7,725 nt of DNA, taken from positions 1 to 7,725 of the forward strand of contig JBBSSJ010000222.1 of NCBI GenBank assembly GCA_038242095.1. The letters are read 5' to 3'. How positions within the stretch are numbered: position 1 is the stretch's first letter; each line of letters starts with the position of its first letter. This stretch comes from Persicitalea sp038242095 (lineage in GTDB: Bacteria; Bacteroidota; Bacteroidia; Cytophagales; Spirosomataceae). Position numbers and translations under genes: made by a program. Below are positions 1 to 5,410 of this stretch, one piece after another. The notes beneath the pieces were generated by a model, which saw only the letters and a program-made list of their open reading frames with translations, did no database searches and was not told the origin of the DNA.

Positions 1-1
1 A

Positions 2-1177
2 ATTAAGGCCGAGTACGCCCAACTGCGTGAGGATCATGCCAAGCGCCAAAGTGAAAAGAAACACCTGACGATTGAGAAAGCCCGCGCCAACGCCGTGGGT
101 ATCGATTGGAATAACTTCGTACCGACCCGCCCGCAGTTCCTTGGTACGCGGGTTATTGAAAACTACGACCTGGCCGAAATTGCGAAGTACATCGACTGGA
201 CGCCCTTCTTCCAGACCTGGCAACTGCACGGCAAGTACCCGGCAATTTTTGAAGATAAAGTCGTAGGTGTAGAAGCCCAAAAACTTTACGAAGATGCGGC
301 CACGTTACTGGGTGAGATTATTCGCGACAAGTCACTACAAGCCCGGGTGGTGATCGGCTTTTGGCCCGCCAACCGCATCGAAGACGATATTTTGCTGCAC
401 GATTTTGAGGAATTGAGTCAGGAAATCTCCTGCGAACGCCACGGCTCTCATTCGCACGTTGAATACAAGATCAGTCGCCACAACGCGGAGGTGGCCAATG
501 GGTTGGTAGAAGCACCGACCTCGGACGTCCCCGACACCCTCACCGGCGGGGCGGTCGTCGCCGACACGCTTAAAGTTTTGCACAACCTGCGCCAGCAAAG
601 TCAGAAGGCTGCGCATTTGCCCAACTATTGCCTGTCTGACTTTGTAGCTCCGCTCGAAAGCGGCCAAACCGACTACATCGGCGGCTTCGCCGTCACGACG
701 GGACTCGGTATCGAGGCCTTGTTGGATAAATTTGAGCGCGAGCACGATGACTACAACAGCATCATGGTCAAGTCGCTGGCCGACCGGCTGGCCGAAGCAT
801 TCGCCGAGCTCATGCACGCGCGGGTGCGGAGGGAGTTCTGGGGCTACGCCGCCGATGAAACGCTGGACTACGAAGCACTAATCAAAGAAAAATACCAGGG
901 CATTCGTCCTGCGCCCGGCTACCCGGCTTGTCCCGACCACACCGAAAAACGTGCGTTGTTTGAGTTGCTGGACGCCGAAAGGCTGGGCATCACGCTCACC
1001 GAAAGCTACGCCATGTATCCGGCCAGTAGCGTGAGCGGCTGGTACTTCGGCCACCCCGACAGCCGCTATTTTCCGGTTGGCAAAATCTATAAAGATCAGG
1101 TCGAGGATTATGCCCGCCGCAAGGGAATGTCGGTGGAAGACGTAGAAAGATGGCTGGCGCCGGTTTTGGCGTATTGA
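2..1177 (+). CDS. metH: Methionine synthase, cobalamin-dependent (C-terminal part)
   Basis: MetH transfers a methyl group from 5-methyl-tetrahydrofolate to homocysteine through methylcobalamin in the cytoplasm. Only the last 391 codons are in the window; the frame is open from base 2, so the true start lies upstream. About 30 charged linker residues, which follow the B12 domain in full-length MetH, lead into the S-adenosylmethionine-binding reactivation domain. This domain begins near the DWNNFVPTRPQFLG motif (from about base 110) and restores oxidised cobalamin by reductive methylation. The hallmark RPAPGYPACPDHTEK, containing the AdoMet-contacting Arg and Ala of E. coli MetH, lies at bases 905-949. 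SVSGWYFGHPDS and DYARRKGMSVEDVERWLAP follow near the C-terminus, matching the family end closely. The activation domain is intact with no frameshift. A terminator follows 22 bases after the stop. The upstream domains cannot be judged here. Confidence 0.97.
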   Translation: MKAEYAQLREDHAKRQSEKKHLTIEKARANAVGIDWNNFVPTRPQFLGTRVIENYDLAEIAKYIDWTPFFQTWQLHGKYPAIFEDKVVGVEAQKLYEDAATLLGEIIRDKSLQARVVIGFWPANRIEDDILLHDFEELSQEISCERHGSHSHVEYKISRHNAEVANGLVEAPTSDVPDTLTGGAVVADTLKVLHNLRQQSQKAAHLPNYCLSDFVAPLESGQTDYIGGFAVTTGLGIEALLDKFEREHDDYNSIMVKSLADRLAEAFAELMHARVRREFWGYAADETLDYEALIKEKYQGIRPAPGYPACPDHTEKRALFELLDAERLGITLTESYAMYPASSVSGWYFGHPDSRYFPVGKIYKDQVEDYARRKGMSVEDVERWLAPVLAY

Positions 1178-1199
1178 GAACTTGCCGAAAGTCTACATT

Positions 1200-1238
1200 A
1201 ACCTCCCGAAGTTCAAAACTTTCGGGAGGTTGCTTTTT
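1200..1238 (+). terminator. Rho-independent terminator of metH
   Basis: An 11-bp perfect stem (AACCTCCCGAA at 1200-1210 with TTCGGGAGGTT at 1221-1231) is followed by GC and five T residues at 1234-1238. A slightly different register extends the pairing inward with one bulge. It sits 22 bases after the metH stop, so it most likely ends the metH transcript and insulates the next gene. Confidence 0.9.
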
Positions 1239-1264
1239 GCTCCCAGCAAATTTTCATTACCTTG
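1237..1264 (+). promoter_or_regulatory. Candidate Bacteroidota-type promoter before the GreA-like gene
   Basis: TTG at 1237-1239, at the end of the terminator T-run, is followed after 18 bases by TACCTTG at 1258-1264. The Bacteroidota primary sigma consensus is TTTG, 19-21 bases, TAnnTTTG, so the -7 element is one T short and the spacing slightly tight. The position, about 30 bases before the TTG start codon, is sensible. This is a weak motif match and an inference. Confidence 0.25.
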
Positions 1265-1292
1265 TGATAAAAGATACTGACGCCGCATAACA

Positions 1293-1751
1293 TTGGAACT
1301 GAAACAACAGATCATCGACCACATCGCCGCGCTCCTCGACGAGCGCATGGACAACTCCTGGAAGGCCATGGCGTTTGCGCAGGAATCGGCCAACGCCGAG
1401 GGCAAGAGCTCAGCGGGTGACAAATACGAGACCACTCGCTCGATGGGGCAGCTCGACCGCAATATGCACGCCCGCCAACACGAGCAGGCCCGGCAGGAGC
1501 GCACCATTTTGGAACGCCTGGAAGCTATGCTGGAACCGAACACCTACGAACGCATCGCGGTGGGTTCGCTGGTAAAAACCACCGTCGGTTACTTTTACAT
1601 TGCCGTCAGTGCGGGCTTAATTGAGCTCGACGGCCAGACGATCGTGGCCGTTTCCGCCGCCACGCCTATCGGTAAAGCGCTTATGGGCAAGAAAATAGGG
1701 GATACCTTTCCTTTCAAAGGCAAGAATCGTAAGATTGAAGAGATCTTGTAG
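1293..1751 (+). CDS. GreA/GreB-like small protein (Bacteroidota family)
   Basis: This 152-residue protein looks like a compact relative of the transcript-cleavage factors GreA/GreB, which reach into the RNA polymerase secondary channel. Residues 1-80 are predicted helical and charged, as in the Gre N-terminal coiled coil. They contain SSAGDKYE, in which Asp43 and Glu46 have the same spacing, and nearly the same numbers, as the catalytic Asp41/Glu44 pair at the GreA tip. Residues 85-152 resemble the Gre C-terminal FKBP-like domain, including ATPIGKALMGKKIGDTF (residues 123-139). The start is a TTG at 1293. The only nearby in-frame ATG (1347) would remove 18 residues of the N-terminal helix, and a stop lies in frame at 1278-1280. 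No Shine-Dalgarno is visible. From memory, relatives in Bacteroidota are sometimes labelled 3-oxoacyl-ACP synthase, which nothing in this sequence supports. It is convergent with yebC, 12 bases away. Cleavage activity is inferred, not shown. Confidence 0.8.
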   Translation: MELKQQIIDHIAALLDERMDNSWKAMAFAQESANAEGKSSAGDKYETTRSMGQLDRNMHARQHEQARQERTILERLEAMLEPNTYERIAVGSLVKTTVGYFYIAVSAGLIELDGQTIVAVSAATPIGKALMGKKIGDTFPFKGKNRKIEEIL

Positions 1752-1763
1752 TCGGTTGGCGCG

Positions 1764-2477
1764 CTATGCCATATTGTGGTATACGCGCTGTACGTCCTCA
1801 TCTTCCTCGATGCGCTCAATAAGCTTTTCAATTTCTGCCGTTTCCTCTTCGTTCAGCGACTTGGTGTCACTGGGAATGCGCTCGAAATCCGCCTCGGCGA
1901 TTTCGATGCCCTGTTCTTCGAAGTGGCTTTGCAGCGTCCCGAAAGAAGTGAACTCGCCGTAGACATTGATTTGATTGGTCTCCTCGTCCAGGAAAACTTC
2001 CTCCGCGCCGTAGTCGATCAGCTCCAGTTCCAATTCTTCCACATCCTGGCCCGTATTGGCAATTTTAAAAATACACTTCCGGTCGAACAGAAAGTCCAGC
2101 ATCCCCATCGTACCGAGGCTACCGCCCAGCTTGTTGAAATAACTACGAACATTAGCGACCGTGCGGGTCGGGTTATCGGTCGTGCTCTCGATAAGTACCG
2201 CCACGCCGTGCGGGCCGTAGCCTTCGTACACCATTTCCTTGTAGTCGGCCTGATCGCGCTCCGAAGCCCGCTTGATAGCCCGGTCCACGGTGTCCTTGGG
2301 CATGTTGGCGGCGCGGGCGTTTTGGATCAGGACGCGTAACCGGGCGTTCGTAGCCGGGTCGTCGGTGCCTTCCTTTACGGCCAGCGTGATGTCTTTGCCA
2401 ATTCTCGTGAACGTCTTGGCCATGTGGTCCCACCGCTTGAACATGCGGGCCTTACGGTATTCAAATGCTCTTCCCAT
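1764..2477 (-). CDS. yebC: YebC/TACO1-family regulatory protein
   Basis: This 237-residue protein is full length for the YebC/PmpR/TACO1 family. It is a cytoplasmic protein long annotated as a transcriptional regulator; the mitochondrial member TACO1 is a translational activator, so a role in translation is also possible. The N-terminus (MGRAFEYRKARMFKRWDHMA) is the form typical of Bacteroidota, differing from the AGHSKW start of proteobacterial YebC. Further family hallmarks are NARLRVLIQNARAANMPKDT (residues 44-63), YEGYGPHGVAVLIE (about 84-97) and TVANVRSYFNKLGGSLG. The C-terminal domain ends in an acidic helix (IEKLIERIEEDEDVQRVYHN). The ATG at 2475-2477 is the natural start because it begins the conserved N-terminus. 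It is divergent from elaA and convergent with the GreA-like gene. In other bacteria yebC often adjoins ruvC; that context is absent here. Confidence 0.95.
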   Translation of the reverse strand: MGRAFEYRKARMFKRWDHMAKTFTRIGKDITLAVKEGTDDPATNARLRVLIQNARAANMPKDTVDRAIKRASERDQADYKEMVYEGYGPHGVAVLIESTTDNPTRTVANVRSYFNKLGGSLGTMGMLDFLFDRKCIFKIANTGQDVEELELELIDYGAEEVFLDEETNQINVYGEFTSFGTLQSHFEEQGIEIAEADFERIPSDTKSLNEEETAEIEKLIERIEEDEDVQRVYHNMA

Positions 2478-2618
2478 GGGTTAATTTTGAATGTTGTAAT
2501 GAGTGAATGAGAGAATCTGCCTTTTCGTTTTTTTTCTCCCCAAGATTAAAATTTTTACTTTCGCAAAATTACAAAACCTCCGGCTATCCTGCCAAAATAT
2601 CTGCATTCGCACTGTTGT
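2478..2618. promoter_or_regulatory. Divergent promoter region of yebC and elaA
   Basis: This 141-bp AT-rich gap separates two outward-facing genes and must hold both promoters or leaders. For elaA, TACTTTCG at 2556-2563 (+) differs from TAnnTTTG at one position. For yebC, TAATCTTG read on the minus strand (2548-2541) also differs at one position. Neither has a convincing TTG element at 19-21 bases, so the assignments are tentative. The two candidates lie only 7 bases apart, and polymerases bound at them would compete. No Shine-Dalgarno is seen before either ATG. Confidence 0.35.
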
Positions 2619-3074
2619 ATGGAAATTTCCTGGACGATTAAAACTTTCCCCGAACTTATCATCGATGAGCTCTACGATTTGCTGTGGTTGCGCAATGAAG
2701 TGTTCATCGTGGAACAGAACTGCCCCTTCCCTGATCTCGACGGTAAGGACCGGAAATGCCATCATGTATTGGGTCGTATTGCAGGAACGAATGATTTAGT
2801 CGCCTATGCCCGGCTAATGCCGCCGGGCCTCGCATACGAAAACGCCAGCGTCGGGCGCGTGGTGACAGCAGCTACCGTCCGGCGGCTTAGGCAGGGCCGC
2901 GCCCTGATGCAACGTTCAATCGAAGAAATCGAGCAACTTTACGGCCCGGTGCCGATTGAGATCGGGGCGCAACTGTATCTAGAAAAATTCTATCAGTCGT
3001 TTGGTTTCAGGCAGATAGGTGCCGGGTATCTGGAAGACGGAATTGAGCACATCCATATGATGCGCGACGTATAG
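2619..3074 (+). CDS. elaA: ElaA-type GNAT N-acetyltransferase
   Basis: This 151-residue protein matches the ElaA branch of the GNAT acyltransferases, which transfer an acetyl group from acetyl-CoA to an unknown acceptor in the cytoplasm. ElaA hallmarks are LYDLLWLRNEVFIVEQNCP (residues 18-36), the aspartate-rich DLDGKD (39-44), LVAYARL (60-66), GRVV (79-82), IGAQLYLEKFYQSFGF (115-130) and EDGIEHIHM (139-147). The CoA pyrophosphate loop reads RRLRQGRAL (88-96), with Arg91 where many GNAT proteins have the first glycine. The length is normal for the family. The ATG at 2619 starts just ahead of the first conserved strand. Its substrate is not known even in E. coli, and neighbours give no clue. 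It appears to be a single-gene transcript with a divergent promoter. A weak 5-bp hairpin (3086-3106) without a good T-run lies after the stop. Confidence 0.92.
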   Translation: MEISWTIKTFPELIIDELYDLLWLRNEVFIVEQNCPFPDLDGKDRKCHHVLGRIAGTNDLVAYARLMPPGLAYENASVGRVVTAATVRRLRQGRALMQRSIEEIEQLYGPVPIEIGAQLYLEKFYQSFGFRQIGAGYLEDGIEHIHMMRDV

Positions 3075-3353
3075 TAACCCTGTGGCCGGGAGTGCACAAT
3101 ACCCGGATTAATTGAGGAATATTTTACCAAAAAACCAAATTTTTGGCTGGTGACAGAATAAAAAGATCTTTTTAAGAAACTTTTAATATTCTTTGTTTCA
3201 GATAGTTATGGGAGTAAGAACATATTGACAATAATTTTGGCATAATGCTTTAGAATTACTTAACCGTCAAGCTATTGACACCTGTGTATCACTAGATAGG
3301 AATGCCGCTTTGGCATCACTTCATATAGCACAGATAGAGGAGGGTTTACATCG
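3075..3353. other. Non-coding AT-rich stretch, possible small-RNA locus
   Basis: No convincing gene is present between the elaA stop and the terminator at 3354. Visible elements are a weak hairpin CCGGG/CCCGG (3086-3090 with 3102-3106), CCAAAAA/TTTTTGG (3127-3133 with 3140-3146), GTCAA/TTGAC (3266-3270 with 3275-3279) and ATGCC/GGCAT (3302-3306 with 3312-3316). The octamer TATTGACA occurs at 3223 and 3273, and TTTGGCAT at 3236 and 3309. The ATGCC at 3302 could pair with either GGCAT copy. Because a strong terminator closes the segment, it may be transcribed as a small RNA or as a long elaA 3' untranslated region. I could not match it to a known RNA family. Confidence 0.35.
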
Positions 3354-3387
3354 AATAGTCTATCGTTCTACGATAGACTATTTTTTT
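3354..3387 (+). terminator. Strong rho-independent terminator
   Basis: A perfect 12-bp stem (AATAGTCTATCG at 3354-3365 with CGATAGACTATT at 3371-3382) has the 5-base loop TTCTA and runs into seven T residues at 3381-3387. The stem is AT-rich but flawless. On the minus strand no T-run follows, so it is directional for plus-strand transcripts. The nearest upstream gene, elaA, ends 279 bases earlier, so what it terminates is unclear. Confidence 0.85.
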
Positions 3388-3448
3388 GCAGCATAACCAC
3401 ATTGCGTTTAAATTGCACCTTGGCAACAACTTCAACCAACGGCAGAAC

Positions 3449-3742
3449 ATGAATAAGAAAACTAATCCTGAAAAAGAAACGCTCAACGAAAAGTCGAATC
3501 CTGAAGAAACCAAGCGATCCGCCACCGGAACGCCAATGAAAGGTGGGCCGAAATCGGGTGAGAAGCACAAAAACGACGCAATAAAGCCCGACGCTCAACT
3601 CGATAAGGAGGCGACAGCGGAGTTTGAGAAACACAACATGAACGACAACAGTGGCTACAATGAAGCCGGAGAGGGCGAGGTATCTATTGAGCAGAGGAAT
3701 CTGACGGAGGAGGCAGAAGACGCCAAAGAGGATAACAAGTAG
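3449..3742 (+). CDS. Small highly charged hypothetical protein
   Basis: I do not recognise this 97-residue protein. It begins MNKKTNPEKETLNEKSNPEE and is rich in Lys, Glu, Asn, Asp, Gly and Thr. It has no Cys or Trp and only one Phe and one Tyr, so it is probably intrinsically disordered and cytoplasmic, with no signal peptide or membrane segment. The first half is basic (PMKGGPKSGEKHK) and the last 40 residues are strongly acidic. The ATG at 3449 is preferred over an in-frame TTG at 3386, which lies inside the upstream terminator T-run. It stands alone between a terminator and metF. A small hairpin (GTAGAT/ATCTGC, 3774-3790) followed by T-rich DNA may weakly end its transcript. Low-complexity charged proteins of this kind occur in Cytophagales, sometimes tied to stress, but no function can be assigned. 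The opposite strand is also open but looks like a shadow of Lys/Glu codons. Confidence 0.6.
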   Translation: MNKKTNPEKETLNEKSNPEETKRSATGTPMKGGPKSGEKHKNDAIKPDAQLDKEATAEFEKHNMNDNSGYNEAGEGEVSIEQRNLTEEAEDAKEDNK

Positions 3743-3827
3743 CAAGGCGTAAAAACCATAATTTTGTCAGCTTGTAGATAAAAAATCTGCGTATTTATTT
3801 TTATTAGGATAAAAATTGATGATAAGT

Positions 3828-3879
3828 CATTTTTTACCATAAATCAAGTAAAAGTATCCACGCCATTTTTTGCCATAAA
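3828..3879 (+). repeat. Direct repeat pair in the metF leader
   Basis: CATTTTTTACCATAAA (3828-3843) and CATTTTTTGCCATAAA (3864-3879) are 15/16 identical and start 36 bases apart. The second copy overlaps the left arm of the inverted repeat at 3877. They may be paired binding sites for a regulator, or a small local duplication. Confidence 0.6.
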
Positions 3880-3922
3880 CAGGGTAGTAATCGCTTATTT
3901 TGTAGCGATCATTATCCTGTTT
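3877..3922 (+). promoter_or_regulatory. Long inverted repeat just before metF
   Basis: The arm AAACAGGGTAGTAATCGCT (3877-3895) pairs with AGCGATCATTATCCTGTTT (3904-3922). Sixteen of 19 positions are Watson-Crick, two are G-T wobbles and one is an A-C mismatch, around the 8-base centre TATTTTGT. T residues at 3920-3924 follow the right arm, and the metF ATG starts 7 bases after it. It can be read as an RNA hairpin (terminator or attenuator form, or one hiding the ribosome site). It can also be read as a DNA operator dyad centred on a -7-like TATTTTG. The inverted repeat itself is certain; its role is inferred. Confidence 0.55.
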
Positions 3923-3929
3923 TTCTGTT

Positions 3930-4886
3930 ATGACCAAAGTCACCGAATACATTGAGCAAGCCGCTGGCAAGCCGCTCTTCTCCATCGAAATCATTCCCCC
4001 GCTGAAAGGCCACAATATTACCGATTTGCTGGATTCCATCGAGCCGCTCATGGAGTTTAAGCCCCCTTTTGTGGATGTTACCTACCACCGCGAAGAAGTT
4101 ATCGACAAGCAGCACCCTAACGGTTTGGTGCAGCGCATTCCCGTCCGCAAGCGGCCTGGTACCGTCGGAATTTGCGCGCGACTGATGGAGCGCTTCAAGG
4201 TAGATGCCGTACCGCACATCATTTGCGGTGGTTTTACCCAGGAAGAAACCGAAGACATGCTCTTCGATCTCCACTATCTGGGCATCCACAATGTATTGGT
4301 ATTACGGGGCGATCCCGAAAAATCGGCCGGCGTGTTCAAAGCCAAAACCGGGGGGCATGCTTACGCTTCCGAACTGATTTGTCAGGTGCGCGACATGAAT
4401 GGTGGCAGGCTGCTACACGAAGAGACACACGCTACGCCTACGGACTTTTGCATTGGCGCAGCGGGCTATCCCGAGAAGCACTTCGAGGCCCCCAACTTCG
4501 ACACCGATTTCGGCTACCTCAAAGCCAAGGTCGACGCAGGGGCTGAATATATCGTCACGCAAATGTTCTTCGACAACCAGAAGTACTTCCGCTTCGTGGA
4601 GCGCTGCCGCGCCGAAGGGATCGAGATCCCGATCATTCCGGGGCTGAAACCGCTCGCCACCAAGAAGCAACTGACGGTATTGCCCCGCATTTTCCACCTC
4701 GACATGCCGCAGGACCTCGTTCAGGCCGCCGAAAAATGCGACACCAACGAGCAGGTCCGGCAGGTAGGCATCGAATGGGGCATCCAACAATGCCGCGAAC
4801 TTATCGACTTCGGCGTCCCCGTGTTACACTTCTACACCATGGGCAAATCCGATAACGTGTATCAGATTGCTCGGGAAGTATTTTAG
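3930..4886 (+). CDS. metF: 5,10-methylenetetrahydrofolate reductase
   Basis: MetF is a cytoplasmic FAD enzyme that reduces 5,10-methylene-tetrahydrofolate to 5-methyl-tetrahydrofolate, the methyl donor for MetH. The 318-residue length is normal for bacterial MTHFR. Motifs follow the family order along the TIM barrel. FSIEIIPP (17-24) carries the catalytic Glu20 (Glu28 in E. coli), followed by DVTYHREE (49-56) and HIICGGFTQEE (96-106). VLRGDPE (124-130) carries the flavin-contacting Asp128 (Asp120 in E. coli), followed by IGAAGYPEKH (175-184). TQMFFDN (210-216) carries Gln211, and PGLKPL (237-242) and FGVPVLHFYTMGKSD (294-308) complete the set. All key residues are present. The ATG at 3930 fits the normal N-terminus. 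The unusual leader dyad suggests control of this gene. It is convergent with ybjQ, 25 bases away, with no hairpin between. metH lies about 2.7 kb upstream but is separated by terminators, so they are not one operon. Confidence 0.97.
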   Translation: MTKVTEYIEQAAGKPLFSIEIIPPLKGHNITDLLDSIEPLMEFKPPFVDVTYHREEVIDKQHPNGLVQRIPVRKRPGTVGICARLMERFKVDAVPHIICGGFTQEETEDMLFDLHYLGIHNVLVLRGDPEKSAGVFKAKTGGHAYASELICQVRDMNGGRLLHEETHATPTDFCIGAAGYPEKHFEAPNFDTDFGYLKAKVDAGAEYIVTQMFFDNQKYFRFVERCRAEGIEIPIIPGLKPLATKKQLTVLPRIFHLDMPQDLVQAAEKCDTNEQVRQVGIEWGIQQCRELIDFGVPVLHFYTMGKSDNVYQIAREVF

Positions 4887-4911
4887 GAAGAGTGTGAAAT
4901 TATGGAATCCT

Positions 4912-5232
4912 TTACTCCACTACCACCGCCGTGCCATTCGCGCTGACCATAAGCATGGAGCCGTTGGCGCCGATGGCTTCGTAGTCGAGGTCGACGGCGA
5001 TTACGGCATTGGCGCCGAGGTGTTGGGCCTGATCAGACATTTCGCGAAGGGCGATGCTTTTGGCCTCGCGCAGGCCTTGCTCGTACGAACCCGCCCGGCC
5101 ACCGACGACGTCGCGAATGCCCGCGAAGAAATCCTTGACAATGTTGGCCCCGATAATGGCTTCGCCGCTAACGATGCCGATGTATTTCGTGATTTTTTTT
5201 CCTTCGATGTTTGAGGTAGTGATAACTAGCAC
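4912..5232 (-). CDS. ybjQ: YbjQ/UPF0145 family protein
   Basis: This 106-residue protein matches the YbjQ (UPF0145, DUF74) family, small cytoplasmic proteins with an oligomeric alpha/beta fold often called putative heavy-metal-binding, although no biochemical role is firmly established. Conserved blocks are TTSNIEGKKITKYIGIVSGE (residues 5-24), GANIVKDFFAGIRDVVGGR, SYEQGLREAKSIALREM, ALGA-type QHLGANAVIAVDLDYE and the signature GSMLMVSANGTAV near the C-terminus. I chose the GTG at 5232-5230 as the start because it gives the usual family length (about 105-110) and places the first strand at residue 1. The frame stays open far upstream, but those residues are non-conserved and overlap the neighbouring sulfatase leader. 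No nearby ATG is available. It is divergent from the sulfatase and convergent with metF. A weak minus-strand -7-like TATTTTTC lies at 5265-5258. Confidence 0.9.
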   Translation of the reverse strand: MLVITTSNIEGKKITKYIGIVSGEAIIGANIVKDFFAGIRDVVGGRAGSYEQGLREAKSIALREMSDQAQHLGANAVIAVDLDYEAIGANGSMLMVSANGTAVVVE

Positions 5233-5361
5233 GGTGTTTTTAAGTTGGTGAAAAGACGAAAAATAGCAAGAATTTAATTTACTGGCTGTATTAGATAGAA
5301 GAATGGTCGGCAGGGGGAACAAACTGGTCAGTAAGTAGGTGTAAGCCTCCGTTTTGTTTAG

Positions 5362-5369
5362 TAGTTTTG
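5362..5369 (+). promoter_or_regulatory. Candidate -7 element of the sulfatase promoter
   Basis: TAGTTTTG at 5362-5369 matches the Bacteroidota -7 consensus TAnnTTTG exactly and lies 41 bases before the ATG at 5411, implying a leader of roughly 35 bases. No clear TTTG is found 19-21 bases upstream, so the -33 element is weak or absent. It lies in the 178-bp divergent gap between ybjQ and the sulfatase, which otherwise shows no notable structure. Confidence 0.4.
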
Positions 5370-5410
5370 AAAAATCCAGATTAAAATCCCATTCCAATAA
5401 CGTTTTTTTT

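Noticed and set aside
335..817. Long minus-strand open frame inside metH
   Set aside because: It is antisense to clearly conserved metH sequence and resembles no family; a codon-composition shadow.
1776..2339. Long plus-strand open frame opposite yebC
   Set aside because: It is a mirror of the strongly conserved yebC coding strand, with no recognisable family features.
2886..2900. Arg in place of the first glycine of the GNAT CoA loop in ElaA
   Set aside because: From memory, E. coli ElaA also lacks a glycine at this position, so it is likely a family trait rather than a defect.
3223..3280. Two TTGACA sequences resembling E. coli -35 boxes
   Set aside because: No TATAAT-like box lies at about 17 bases from either copy, and the Bacteroidota primary sigma factor uses a different consensus.
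3235..3396. A 53-codon plus-strand open stretch ending in the terminator region, with protein-like segments
   Set aside because: It has no ATG or GTG start and only an internal TTG at 3310, its last codons fall in the terminator hairpin and T-run, and its length is unremarkable for chance.
3368..3745. Hydrophobic 125-codon open frame on the minus strand opposite the small charged protein
   Set aside because: Leu/Phe-rich composition is what Lys/Glu codons give when read antisense. It has only a TTG start and its stop lies inside the terminator loop.
3743..3929. Possible SAM riboswitch before metF
   Set aside because: No SAM-I type core or SAM-II-like signature is recognisable; the only strong structure is the simple dyad at 3877-3922.
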